Positions 1-7,830 of a stretch of 27,840 nucleotides of DNA are shown piece by piece. Numbering within the stretch: position 1 is the stretch's first letter; each line of letters begins with the position of its first letter. Made by a program: the position numbers and the translations under genes. The DNA lies in assembly GCA_964528035.1 (NCBI GenBank), contig CAZGQY010000034.1, positions 1-27,840 on the forward strand, read 5' to 3'. This DNA is from CAZGQY01 sp964528035. Lineage in GTDB: Bacteria > Pseudomonadota > Gammaproteobacteria > Methylococcales > UBA1147. Under the pieces are notes generated by a model. It was not told the origin of the DNA. It ran no database searches and was given only the letters and a program-made list of their open reading frames with translations.

Positions 1-61
1 ACGCCTTGAAGACAAACAATAATCCTGCGTCAATCTTTCGCATATTATTAAAACCCCGCTC

Positions 62-1048
62 CTAATGAAAAATCGTTTCTACCGAAAACCCGCTGCCTTC
101 AAGAATTTCTCGCAACCGTTTTAAGGCATCCATCTGTATCTGCCTGACACGTTCCCGAGTGACGCCTAATTCTTTTGCAACTTGTTCCAGGGTTGAATTT
201 TCATAACCTCGTAATCCATAACGTCGACAAACAACTTCCCTTTGTTTCTCGCTTAACTGATCCAACCAGTGCCCCATATTCTGGTGTAATCCATCATTTT
301 GGAGAATATCGGTTGGCCCACCACTACGTTCATCGGATATAGCTTCAACCAGAGGTTTATCAGAGTCTTTACCATAGGGTACATCGACCGAAGTCACTCT
401 TTCATTGAGTTTCAGCATTTTTTCGACAGTCTTGACCGGTTTATCAAGATACGCTGCGACATCCTCTGCGCTGGGATCATGGTCAAGCTTTTGGGCAAGT
501 TGCCGACGAGCTTTTAGATATCCATTCATTTCTTTAACGATATGAATGGGTAACCGGATGGTACGTGTCTGATTCATGATGGCACGTTCGATGGTCTGTC
601 TAATCCACCATGTCGCGTATGTTGAAAAGCGAAAACCCCGTTCGGCATCAAATTTTTCCACCGCCCGAATCAACCCAAGATTACCTTCTTCAATCAAATC
701 CAATAACGGCAGTCCCCGATTTAGATACCGTCTGGAAATTTTCACAACCAAACGAAGGTTACATTCGATCATCTTCTGACGAGCTTTTTCGTCGCCTTGT
801 CTGGCGAGTCGCCCATAAATTTTTTCATCGTCAGCAGTTAATAACTCAGACCCACCTAATTCGTTCAGATAAATCCGTGTTGCATCCAGATAACTGTCTG
901 AGTGGGAACTCTCACTACTGTCATTGTAGTCTTCAAACCCTGTAGTCTTTTTCGTGTCTGTATTCGTTTGAGTGGCAAAAGAATTTAAACTATCAGTGTC
1001 GTGTTCAACGACATCCAATTTGATGGGATCAACGATATTATCCGACAT
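62..1048 (-). CDS. rpoS: RNA polymerase sigma factor RpoS (sigma-38)
   Basis: This is the general stress and stationary-phase sigma factor, which directs RNA polymerase core to stress promoters. The 328-residue protein has the usual RpoS length. A variable acidic, Ser/Thr-rich N-terminus (about residues 1-50) precedes region 1.2 (DATRIYLNELGGSELLTADD). Region 2 follows, with NLRLVVKISRRYLNRGLPLLDLIEEGN and the -10-recognition stretch FSTYATWWIRQTIERAI. Region 3 comes next, then region 4 with the helix-turn-helix LEQVAKELGVTRERVRQIQ. RpoS is favoured over RpoD by the short N-terminus, the lack of the RpoD non-conserved insert and the neighbouring nlpD, which starts 40 bases upstream on the same strand. 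In relatives the main rpoS promoter lies inside nlpD; I infer the same here. The gene looks intact. Confidence 0.97.
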   Translation of the reverse strand: MSDNIVDPIKLDVVEHDTDSLNSFATQTNTDTKKTTGFEDYNDSSESSHSDSYLDATRIYLNELGGSELLTADDEKIYGRLARQGDEKARQKMIECNLRLVVKISRRYLNRGLPLLDLIEEGNLGLIRAVEKFDAERGFRFSTYATWWIRQTIERAIMNQTRTIRLPIHIVKEMNGYLKARRQLAQKLDHDPSAEDVAAYLDKPVKTVEKMLKLNERVTSVDVPYGKDSDKPLVEAISDERSGGPTDILQNDGLHQNMGHWLDQLSEKQREVVCRRYGLRGYENSTLEQVAKELGVTRERVRQIQMDALKRLREILEGSGFSVETIFH

Positions 1049-1088
1049 CCTGAGACTCCGTTTTATAAATTAAAGTACAAAAAACAGA

Positions 1089-1844
1089 TTAGGGTTTCGG
1101 TAAGTACTGAATTGGATCAACCGGATTACCATCCTTGCGGATTTCAAAATGCAAGATAGGGCGTTTATTTGCTGCTACACCCACTTCGGCAATTGCCTGA
1201 CCTAATTGTACGATATCGCCTTCTTTAACAAGCAATCGGCTATTATTTCCATATGCGCTAAAATATTGCTCATTGTGTTTTAATATAAGCAGGTTTCCGT
1301 ATCCAATCAAACCCTGGCCAGCGTATAATATTTTACCCGTTGCCGCAGCCCGAACCGGTTCCCCATACTTACCGACGATATCCAACCCCTTCCTTCCTGT
1401 TTGCGAATAATTTTTCGCAATCACACCCTTTATCGGCCAATCCCAAAATACCTTTAGACTATTTTTAAATTTTTTTAACTTTTTTTTATTTTTTGATTCT
1501 GCGGGTGGTAATTGAACTTTATTATCTGTAGATATCCGTTGTTTTTCAGTTGAAGAACCTGTTGAGAAAAGCCTAAGAATAGTTCCGGATTTAATCGTAT
1601 ATGGCGCCGCAAGGCCATTCCATTTGGCCAATTGTCGATAATCTTTATCCACACGCTTCGCAACACCGTAAAGAGTATCACCCTGCATGACTCTATAGTA
1701 TCGATTGGTCGGGGATAAAGTATAATATCGATCATCGGTTGTTGAGCAGCCAACAGACAAAAATGTAACCAATACTAATCCACAAAAAAAACTGGTTGAA
1801 TTAGCGGAAAATAGTGCGCTTAAAAACTCTTCTGATTCGAGCAT
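1089..1844 (-). CDS. nlpD: NlpD-like lipoprotein (LysM + degenerate M23/LytM domain)
   Basis: NlpD activates the septal amidase AmiC during daughter-cell separation and does not itself cut peptidoglycan. The 251-residue protein has a lipobox (LSVGC, Cys about 33), a LysM peptidoglycan-binding domain (about 49-92, YYRVMQGDTLYGVAKR) and a C-terminal M23-like domain (about 136-245). The metal-binding residues of active M23 enzymes are largely lost: RKGLDI stands where HxGxD is expected, and PILHFEI where HxH is expected. That is typical of NlpD/EnvC activators. The order nlpD-rpoS supports the call. One oddity is that the segment before the lipobox (MLESEEFLSALFSANSTSFF) carries no Lys or Arg, so the signal peptide lacks a positive n-region; I see no better in-frame ATG or GTG. 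surE and pcm, which precede nlpD in many gammaproteobacteria, are absent, because the next gene is divergent. Confidence 0.9.
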   Translation of the reverse strand: MLESEEFLSALFSANSTSFFCGLVLVTFLSVGCSTTDDRYYTLSPTNRYYRVMQGDTLYGVAKRVDKDYRQLAKWNGLAAPYTIKSGTILRLFSTGSSTEKQRISTDNKVQLPPAESKNKKKLKKFKNSLKVFWDWPIKGVIAKNYSQTGRKGLDIVGKYGEPVRAAATGKILYAGQGLIGYGNLLILKHNEQYFSAYGNNSRLLVKEGDIVQLGQAIAEVGVAANKRPILHFEIRKDGNPVDPIQYLPKP

Positions 1845-1948
1845 GTGAATGCTGTCTATATACCAATACCAAGAATGAATTGTTCCGCTTTCGCGAGAAA
1901 ATTAAAATATTGAAGCGACATGGGTAGCCGTCGCTAATTCAGCAAGTA

Positions 1949-1975
1949 TATAATGGTAAGATGCCTAAGAGGAGG
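1949..1975 (+). promoter_or_regulatory. Putative -10 box and strong ribosome binding site for the 1984 gene
   Basis: A perfect TATAAT lies at 1949-1954, but I see no convincing -35 hexamer 16-18 bases upstream. The sequence AGAGGAGG at 1968-1975 is a near-ideal Shine-Dalgarno, 8 bases before the ATG at 1984. Together they argue that the small downstream gene is really expressed. Confidence 0.5.
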
Positions 1976-1983
1976 TTTTAGCA

Positions 1984-2409
1984 ATGAGTAATGAAAATAA
2001 TTCCAAACAAGAAATAATCGACAAAATAACTTCAACTGTTGCCGGTTTACAAAAAGACAACCCCAAGATTCTCTATGGGGTCCTGGTTGTGCTGGTCATG
2101 CTATTTATATTTAATTTCGTTGGCAGCGGCACGCAGGACACAGTCCATTCGAGTACAGCTCTGGTTAATGGAAACACCTACACTATGCTTAACCCAAACG
2201 GCGGTGAAACTCTACTACTTTCGGTACCTACATTTGGTTCTGCCGGATCTGGAGACGACATGAATATTTGTCTGGTCGATACCGGCACGTCGGTAAAACT
2301 CGATGAACAAACCGTTGTCAATTATATCAATTACGTCAAGGTCAGCCCGACCGAAGGTTCTTGCCAGGGAAAATCCGGGTGGACATCCAAAGTCAATATT
2401 AAACTTTAG
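1984..2409 (+). CDS. Unrecognised single-pass membrane protein
   Basis: I do not recognise this 141-residue protein. It has a short polar cytoplasmic N-terminus (1-28, SNENNSKQEIIDKITSTVAG), one hydrophobic segment (about 29-47, ILYGVLVVLVMLFIFNFVG) and a Gly/Ser/Thr-rich C-terminal part of about 95 residues that is probably outside the cytoplasm. The C-terminal part has two cysteines (in NICLVD and EGSCQG) that could form a disulfide. The start is secured by a very strong ribosome binding site. The gene stands alone: it is divergent from nlpD-rpoS, convergent with ybbP, and followed by hairpins. Its position where surE/pcm would sit in other genomes suggests an insertion or a lineage-specific gene. 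Function is unknown. Confidence 0.75.
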   Translation: MSNENNSKQEIIDKITSTVAGLQKDNPKILYGVLVVLVMLFIFNFVGSGTQDTVHSSTALVNGNTYTMLNPNGGETLLLSVPTFGSAGSGDDMNICLVDTGTSVKLDEQTVVNYINYVKVSPTEGSCQGKSGWTSKVNIKL

Positions 2410-2474
2410 ACAGGCGCTCAGCGAAAGTAATCGACAATTCGGACTTTCGCAATAGAAATAACATTAGAATAATT

Positions 2475-2510
2475 AATCCTGGAGGTTATGTGAATAGCCT
2501 CCTAAGGATT
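2475..2510. terminator. Hairpin between convergent genes
   Basis: AATCCT-GGAGG (2475-2485) pairs with CCTCC (2498-2502) and AGGATT (2505-2510), with a 2-base bulge and a 12-base loop. It lies between the 1984 gene and convergent ybbP. No U-tract follows on either strand, so it may be a 3'-end processing or stabilising structure, not an intrinsic terminator. A second weaker stem (GCGAAAGT/ACTTTCGC, 2421-2428 with 2443-2450) lies just upstream. Confidence 0.4.
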
Positions 2511-2537
2511 TGAGTCCTAACAAACCAATCGCCTCCA

Positions 2538-5024
2538 TTACTGTAATTCTCTCAATAGCACCAAGGGACTTTGCTTAATCACTTTACGCGTACATCCATA
2601 TCCGAATATCCCGATCAAAATTGCTGATATGACAGGTGCAAAGATCCATATCTGCCAGGTAAATTGATAATCCAAATCGAAAACCATACGATACAAAGTC
2701 CACAGTATGGCTTCAGATGTTATTGCGGCCAAAAATCCGGATACAAAGCCTAATGTACCAAATTCAATACCCTGGCTTTCTTTGATCATTGATCCGCTCG
2801 CACCGAAGGTTCTAAGTAAACACGCGCTATAAATCCGTTCATCCATGCTGGCATAAACAGCTGCGGACAAAACAGCCAAGCCAGCAATCAGTGAAAACAC
2901 CAACATATATTCTACCGCCAGTGACACTTGCGCAAGTACAGAATTGATTTGTTTAAGTATTTGATCTACCTGAAGAATGGTTATATTCGGAAATTGGCGC
3001 ACCAGTTCATTAAGTAAATGACCCTGATCGCCTGGAATATAAAAACTGGTCAGATAAGTACGCGGAAAGGTCTTCAATGTGCCAGGAGACAAAATCATAT
3101 AAAAATTCGGGGTCATACTGTCCCATTTAACACTGCGTATACTCGAAACACTCACTTCTACTGATTGGCTGCCTACACTAAAAGATAAAATATCTCCAAC
3201 ATGAATGTTTAAATTATCAGCCAATTTCTGTTCGACCGACACTTTATTCAGCGCACCATCCTGCCACCAATCGCCCTCAACAAGTTTATTCCCTGTGGGT
3301 AACTCAACCGTATCTGTTAACACTAAATCCCGATTTATTGCCCGTTCTCCCTGAGAGTCGTGACTCGCAATCTTATGCACATCGATCTTATTTATGGCTG
3401 TCAAGCGTCCTCTAACAACCGGAAAAAAACGGCTTGCGTGGATACCTTTCCGGTCCAGCCAATTTTCTAAACTTTTCTGTTTTGATGGAAAAATATTTAG
3501 TGCAAAATGATTAGCGGCATCGTCCTGAAGCTGATTCTGCCAGCTTTGCAATAGATCTGTACGTATGACCAAAATAACCAAAACGGCCATAATGGTCACA
3601 CTAAAGGCGACAATCTGGCCTACATTTGACCAAAGATGACGACTCAGATTTTTCATTGCAAACCGCCAGGAAAAGCGTGGGAACAATGCAATAAACTGAC
3701 TTGCCCGTAGTAGTATAAGTACGCAGCCGCCCAACACGACAACCGACAAAGTCGCAATGCCAACAAAATAGCCAATTAGCTTCAGGTCTTGTGTAAACCT
3801 CAGCAATAAATAAAATATTACACTCGCTCCCAGCCCATAGACCAATAGACTATTGGACGCAATAGGATCCAAATCTTTTCGTAACACCCGCAGTGGAGAA
3901 ACTTGACTTTGTCGTAGCAACGGAGGCAATGAAAACCCTGCGAGTATTACCCATCCCAGTATGAGACCAATCGAGACTACGAATATGCTCGAATCAGCCA
4001 GATTTGGTGGCAATAGATTATGCAGATAAACGATCAGTAATTTTTGTGACAACCAACCTAGCAGGCAACCGATTGAACCCGCGACGAATCCCAGTATTAA
4101 CATTTGGTAGGCGAACAATTTATAAATTTCATAACGCTGCGCGCCCAGACAGCGTAATATTGCTGTCAAACTAAAATGTCGTTCACTATAACGTCTTGAC
4201 GCCATTGCGATGGCAACACCTGAAATCATGACGACAACGACACTGGATAAACCGAGATATCTTTCTGCTCTTGAATAAGCGTTTCCCAGTTCCGGTCGAT
4301 TCTCATGAACATCGAGGATTTTTTGAGTTGGATCTAATTGCGGACTTAACCAAGCAGTAAAATCTTTTATAGTCGCGTCTGTCCCCGCAAACAAAAAATA
4401 CTGGTGTACATGGCTGCCTGGCTGAATTGCAGCGGTAGCCTCAAGATCCAATTTATTAATCATGACGCGTGGTGCCAGGCTCAAAAAATTACCCCTGCGA
4501 TCAGGCTCATATTTAAGAATACGCGTTAATTTTAATTTTCGCTCGCCAACTTCTATAGAATCTCCCAGATTTAAGCCTAATACCTGCATGACGCGAGGCG
4601 ATATCCAGGCTGTTCCAAACGATGGTATTTCTACAGTATCTAATTGTTTACTGTTTTGACCCATTACGGTGGTCAATGACCCACGTAACGGGTAGGCATC
4701 AGTCACCGCCTTGATTCCACAAAGCAAAAGTTTGTCACCATGAATCAATACAGTTGCAAATTCAGCAGTCGATGCAGTCTTTATATTCAGTCTTTCGGCT
4801 TTTTCAAGCCAATTTCCGGGTAATGGAAAATGACTGGTAACAAGTAGATCTGCAGCAAGAAATTCTGCGGCTTTCAATTTTGTACTGCGATTCAATCGAT
4901 CTACAAAAATACTGGTTGAGCTCATGCTCGCTACAGAAACCGATAATGCCAAAAATAGTGCAGTCAGCTCTCCAGAACGCCAATCGCGCCTGAAAAACTT
5001 ACAGGCTGTTATAAACATTTTCAC
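2538..5024 (-). CDS. ybbP: YbbP-like ABC transporter permease (FtsX/MacB superfamily)
   Basis: This is the membrane component of a type VII-like ABC system of the YbbAP family, which is thought to work on envelope substrates, possibly by mechanotransmission and not classical transport. The 828-residue length matches the family's large double-FtsX architecture. An N-terminal membrane anchor is followed by a periplasmic domain (about 45-255). Next come helices around 260-285, 305-330 and 345-370 (FtsX block 1), a central membrane pair (about 395-440), another anchor (about 465-490) and a second periplasmic region. A final FtsX block with about three helices closes the protein (about 700-825). 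The start is taken as GTG (GTG-AAA-ATG), because AGGA lies 8 bases upstream within the end of ybbA; the ATG two codons on is the alternative. Its neighbours are ybbA (4-base gap) and divergent tesA, the same grouping as in E. coli. Confidence 0.9.
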   Translation of the reverse strand: MKMFITACKFFRRDWRSGELTALFLALSVSVASMSSTSIFVDRLNRSTKLKAAEFLAADLLVTSHFPLPGNWLEKAERLNIKTASTAEFATVLIHGDKLLLCGIKAVTDAYPLRGSLTTVMGQNSKQLDTVEIPSFGTAWISPRVMQVLGLNLGDSIEVGERKLKLTRILKYEPDRRGNFLSLAPRVMINKLDLEATAAIQPGSHVHQYFLFAGTDATIKDFTAWLSPQLDPTQKILDVHENRPELGNAYSRAERYLGLSSVVVVMISGVAIAMASRRYSERHFSLTAILRCLGAQRYEIYKLFAYQMLILGFVAGSIGCLLGWLSQKLLIVYLHNLLPPNLADSSIFVVSIGLILGWVILAGFSLPPLLRQSQVSPLRVLRKDLDPIASNSLLVYGLGASVIFYLLLRFTQDLKLIGYFVGIATLSVVVLGGCVLILLRASQFIALFPRFSWRFAMKNLSRHLWSNVGQIVAFSVTIMAVLVILVIRTDLLQSWQNQLQDDAANHFALNIFPSKQKSLENWLDRKGIHASRFFPVVRGRLTAINKIDVHKIASHDSQGERAINRDLVLTDTVELPTGNKLVEGDWWQDGALNKVSVEQKLADNLNIHVGDILSFSVGSQSVEVSVSSIRSVKWDSMTPNFYMILSPGTLKTFPRTYLTSFYIPGDQGHLLNELVRQFPNITILQVDQILKQINSVLAQVSLAVEYMLVFSLIAGLAVLSAAVYASMDERIYSACLLRTFGASGSMIKESQGIEFGTLGFVSGFLAAITSEAILWTLYRMVFDLDYQFTWQIWIFAPVISAILIGIFGYGCTRKVIKQSPLVLLRELQ

Positions 5025-5028
5025 TCAA

Positions 5029-5736
5029 TTATTCCTGTGTGATTAATTGACTTACCTGGCCCTCGTCCAAGCGAACAATTCGGCGACAGCGGGACGCCAA
5101 ACCATCATCGTGAGTAACCAGTACCAAAGTCATCTGATTTTCACGATTCAATTCGAATAACAAATCAATAATCTGCTTTCCTGTGGTACGATCCAAATTA
5201 CCTGTGGGTTCATCTGCAAATAAAAGGCTCGGCTCTGTTGCAAACGCCCTGGCTACAGCAACTCTTTGTTGCTCACCGCCCGATAATTGCGAAGGAAAGT
5301 GGTTAAGCCGATGACTCAGTCCCACTCGCTTCATCCATCGTTCAGCTAAACCTTTGGGATCTTTGTAATTGCCTAGATCCAGAGGAAGCATCACATTTTC
5401 TACAGCGGTTAAACTGTTAATTAATTGGAATGACTGGAAGACAAAACCGACATGCCGACTACGAACTAATGCGCGGCCATCTTCGTCCATGTCGGTGATA
5501 CATTCACCGGCCAAATAGACTTTACCGTTGGTGGGACAATCCAAGCCTGCCAGTAAACCAAGCAGTGTTGACTTTCCGGATCCGGAGGCACCTACAATTG
5601 CAAGCGTTTCACCTGAGTCGATAGAAAGATCTACCGATCTCAGTATAATAAGTTCCCCTTCACCGGTGGTTACACTTTTTGATAATTTTTGCGTACTAAT
5701 TATTTGTTGCGTTGATACCTGATCGCCGGAATTCAT
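5029..5736 (-). CDS. ybbA: YbbA-like ABC transporter ATP-binding protein (LolD/MacB family)
   Basis: This ATPase partners the YbbP permease. The 235-residue protein contains Walker A (GASGSGKST, 49-57), the Q-loop region (VFQSFQLI), the signature LSGGEQQRVAVARA, Walker B with D-loop (LLFADEPTGNLD) and the H-loop (LVTHD). This order is typical of the LolD/MacB-type subfamily that pairs with FtsX-fold permeases. The start ATG is separated from the divergent tesA ATG by only 15 bases. I see no good Shine-Dalgarno in front of it (CCTCTCAA precedes), so translation initiation may be weak or leaderless. The promoter must lie inside tesA coding sequence. It is cotranscribed with ybbP, whose start lies 4 bases downstream. 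Confidence 0.93.
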   Translation of the reverse strand: MNSGDQVSTQQIISTQKLSKSVTTGEGELIILRSVDLSIDSGETLAIVGASGSGKSTLLGLLAGLDCPTNGKVYLAGECITDMDEDGRALVRSRHVGFVFQSFQLINSLTAVENVMLPLDLGNYKDPKGLAERWMKRVGLSHRLNHFPSQLSGGEQQRVAVARAFATEPSLLFADEPTGNLDRTTGKQIIDLLFELNRENQMTLVLVTHDDGLASRCRRIVRLDEGQVSQLITQE

Positions 5737-5751
5737 TTGAGAGGTTTTTTC

Positions 5752-6360
5752 ATGTTAAGAGTATATTTGCTCATTAGCTTGGTTTTGTTGATTATGCCGA
5801 GAATTGGTACTTCCTGCACCATTCTTATCATGGGAGACAGTATTAGCGCTGCCTATGGTATGGCAGAAAATGAGGGATGGGGTGTTTTGCTGGAGACAAG
5901 ACTCAATCAAAAAGAATCGAATTGTAAGCTTATAAATTCCAGTATCAGTGGGGAAACCAGCGCAGGAGGTCTTGAACGTATCGACAATGAACTGCGCATC
6001 CATAATCCCTCCATACTTATACTGGAATTGGGGGCCAACGATGGACTGCGAGGCCAGTCTCATATCACGCTTAAGTCAAACTTAAGTGAAATAATACGGC
6101 GTGCACAAGCTACGCAAGCACATGTTATCCTCCTGGGGATAAGAATTCCGCCCAATTATGGAAAAAAATATACTGAACTATTTAAACAAACTTATTTCCA
6201 GTTAGCTGAGAAAAGCTCACTAACATTAGTACCCTATATACTCGAAAACATAGGTGATAATCCAGGGTTGATGCAAAAGGACGGTATCCATCCCAATCAA
6301 AAAGCCCAGGCACTCATTGTTGATCGGATCTGGCCACACCTTAAACCATTGCTGGATTAA
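5752..6360 (+). CDS. tesA: TesA-like periplasmic arylesterase / lysophospholipase (SGNH hydrolase)
   Basis: This is a GDSL/SGNH-fold esterase; E. coli TesA is a periplasmic thioesterase I, protease I and lysophospholipase L1. The protein carries the four SGNH blocks: GDSIS with the catalytic Ser (residue 30), the block-II Gly (SGETSAGG), the block-III Asn (ELGANDG) and block V (DGIHPN) with the catalytic Asp and His. A hydrophobic signal peptide covers about residues 1-20. I chose the ATG at 5752 (202 residues) over an upstream in-frame TTG at 5737, because GAGAGG at 5739-5744 makes a well-spaced ribosome binding site. It is divergent from ybbA-ybbP, as in E. coli. Confidence 0.93.
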   Translation: MLRVYLLISLVLLIMPRIGTSCTILIMGDSISAAYGMAENEGWGVLLETRLNQKESNCKLINSSISGETSAGGLERIDNELRIHNPSILILELGANDGLRGQSHITLKSNLSEIIRRAQATQAHVILLGIRIPPNYGKKYTELFKQTYFQLAEKSSLTLVPYILENIGDNPGLMQKDGIHPNQKAQALIVDRIWPHLKPLLD

Positions 6361-6428
6361 GTCACTATGCCCGGAACCCTGACTAGGGGTTTTAAAGCTG
6401 TCGACAAACACCCAAAACCAGAGCCCTA

Positions 6429-6464
6429 TTAACGGTCACGTATCGGCGATATTTAGACCGTTAA
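6429..6464. terminator. Stem-loop between convergent tesA and the tupA-like gene
   Basis: TTAACGGTC (6429-6437) pairs perfectly with GACCGTTAA (6456-6464). The loop itself holds a TATCG/CGATA mini-stem. It sits between two convergent genes, so it could end transcription from either side. Neither strand shows a clear U-tract. A smaller AACCC/GGGTT stem followed by TT lies upstream near 6379-6399. Confidence 0.45.
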
Positions 6465-6488
6465 AAACGATTGTTTTCTTAGAACTCT

Positions 6489-7334
6489 CTAATTCAAATG
6501 CGCTATCGCGTCAGCATGAAAAAGCTGTAGTCCGTGTTTCTTGAAACCAACGATGATTGCCTGGCCCTTCTCCCCTGTTAAATAGTTAATATAAAGCTTT
6601 GCCAGCGAATGACGAACATGAGAATGTACCTCGGGATTAACAGCAATCACGTGATAAGGGTTGAACAATTCGATACTTCCTTCAAATACCGGTATTAATG
6701 ATATTTTATCGCGAAAAGCCAGAAAAGTACCGCGATCACTTAGTGTATAGGCCCTTTTATCATTGGCGATTCGCAGTACAGCCCCCATTCCCTGCCCGAC
6801 GGAAATATACCAAGTTCCTGATGGAATAATATTTGCGGCCTGCCATAATAATTTTTCTTTTTTATGGGTCCCGGAATCGTCCCCTCGGGAAATGAAGTCC
6901 GACTGTGATTCAGCCAGAGATTTAAAGGCTTGAGAAACAAGCGTCGATTGTTTTAATTTTGCAGGATCAGATTCCGGGCCCAATACAATAAAATCATTGT
7001 GCATCACTGCTCTTCTATGGACTCCATAACCCGCCTGAATAAACTGCCGTTCCGCTTCAGGCGCATGCACCAGCAACAAATCCACATCCCCATTTTCGGC
7101 AAGTTTCAGGGCTTTACCCGTACCCACCGCAATCACATCAACGCGTACACCATACTCGGATTCAAATGGTGGATTGAGTACATTAAGTAAACCAGTGTTT
7201 TCCGTGCTCGTGGTTGTTGCCATACGAAGAGAATTGGCTGACACAGCCGAGCACATGGCTATAACGACCGTCACCACGACCAATAAATGACTTGCCTTTT
7301 TCAAAGGAAAAGTACATCCGATCCGGCAATTCAT
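6489..7334 (-). CDS. TupA-like periplasmic substrate-binding protein (tungstate/anion type)
   Basis: This is a periplasmic solute-binding protein of the PBP-like family that includes the tungstate-binding TupA. The mature N-terminus contains the anion-binding signature TTTSTENTGLL, followed by conserved stretches GVRVDVIAVGTGKAL, DVDLLLVHAP, ISRGDDSGTH and LSDRGT. A signal peptide covers about residues 1-33. The start is taken as the ATG at 7334 (281 residues), which overlaps the stop of the upstream lipoprotein gene by one base (TGATG); a GTG one codon earlier is also possible. The permease and ATPase genes (tupB, tupC) normally beside tupA are absent here. It may work with a transporter encoded elsewhere, or act as a sensor or scavenging protein. 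Substrate specificity is inferred only from the motif. Confidence 0.8.
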   Translation of the reverse strand: MNCRIGCTFPLKKASHLLVVVTVVIAMCSAVSANSLRMATTTSTENTGLLNVLNPPFESEYGVRVDVIAVGTGKALKLAENGDVDLLLVHAPEAERQFIQAGYGVHRRAVMHNDFIVLGPESDPAKLKQSTLVSQAFKSLAESQSDFISRGDDSGTHKKEKLLWQAANIIPSGTWYISVGQGMGAVLRIANDKRAYTLSDRGTFLAFRDKISLIPVFEGSIELFNPYHVIAVNPEVHSHVRHSLAKLYINYLTGEKGQAIIVGFKKHGLQLFHADAIAHLN

Positions 7335-7753
7335 CACATACGGTGAATTTGATTATCGCCATCAGCTGCAGTTTGCCGTGGAGCCCTTAGTTCGGATTCT
7401 TTTCTTTCTGCAATGAGAGCAACAATCATTTCTTCCCAGGAATCGAATTTAATATATTCAGGATTGCCAGCCCCTGCCTGAATCTTATAATTTTCTTTTC
7501 CCATTTCGACAATTTCAGCAACAGTTTTACCATGTACCGATTTGCGAAAGCTGACATCGCTGTCCGCATATTGTTTAAGAGACCAGAAAGACACTTGGAA
7601 TGCAACACGTTCGTTTTCAGGCAGATGGCGTAGTATTCCACCGACAGATCTCAACATCGCATTCGTACTGGTGGCATTAATCCTCTGATTTTGGCCACAG
7701 CCAATAAATAGAAAACTGAAGACCAACAAAACTATAACTAAAACTCTTTTCAT
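7334..7753 (-). CDS. Small lipoprotein, possibly DUF6694-like
   Basis: The 139-residue protein has a short lipoprotein signal peptide (MKRVLVIVLLVFSFLFIGC, lipobox FIGC, Cys 19). A mainly helical mature domain follows, with HLPENERVAFQVSFWSLKQY, KTVAEIVEMGKENY and a charged C-terminus. The pattern of a helix with LPE..R..F and a later VHGKTVAEI resembles small lipoproteins of the DUF6694 type; I recall this family loosely. The start is supported by AGGAG 8 bases upstream. Its stop overlaps the start of the TupA-like gene, so the two are translationally coupled and probably work in the same compartment. Function is unknown. Confidence 0.75.
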   Translation of the reverse strand: MKRVLVIVLLVFSFLFIGCGQNQRINATSTNAMLRSVGGILRHLPENERVAFQVSFWSLKQYADSDVSFRKSVHGKTVAEIVEMGKENYKIQAGAGNPEYIKFDSWEEMIVALIAERKESELRAPRQTAADGDNQIHRM

Positions 7754-7778
7754 TGTAGCCGCTCCTCACGGGGATAAC

Positions 7779-7800
7779 GTATAATGGGCGCATATTATAC
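7779..7800. promoter_or_regulatory. Symmetrical divergent -10 region
   Basis: GTATAAT (7779-7785) and ATTATAC (7794-7800) form a perfect 7-bp inverted repeat around 8 bases. Each arm supplies a consensus TATAAT -10 box, one for the GTPase operon on the plus strand and one for the lipoprotein-tupA operon on the minus strand. No consensus -35 is obvious for either. The symmetry could also be an operator. Confidence 0.5.
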
Positions 7801-7830
7801 ACTATCCCGTAGCTTGCCTGTTTCCAGAAT

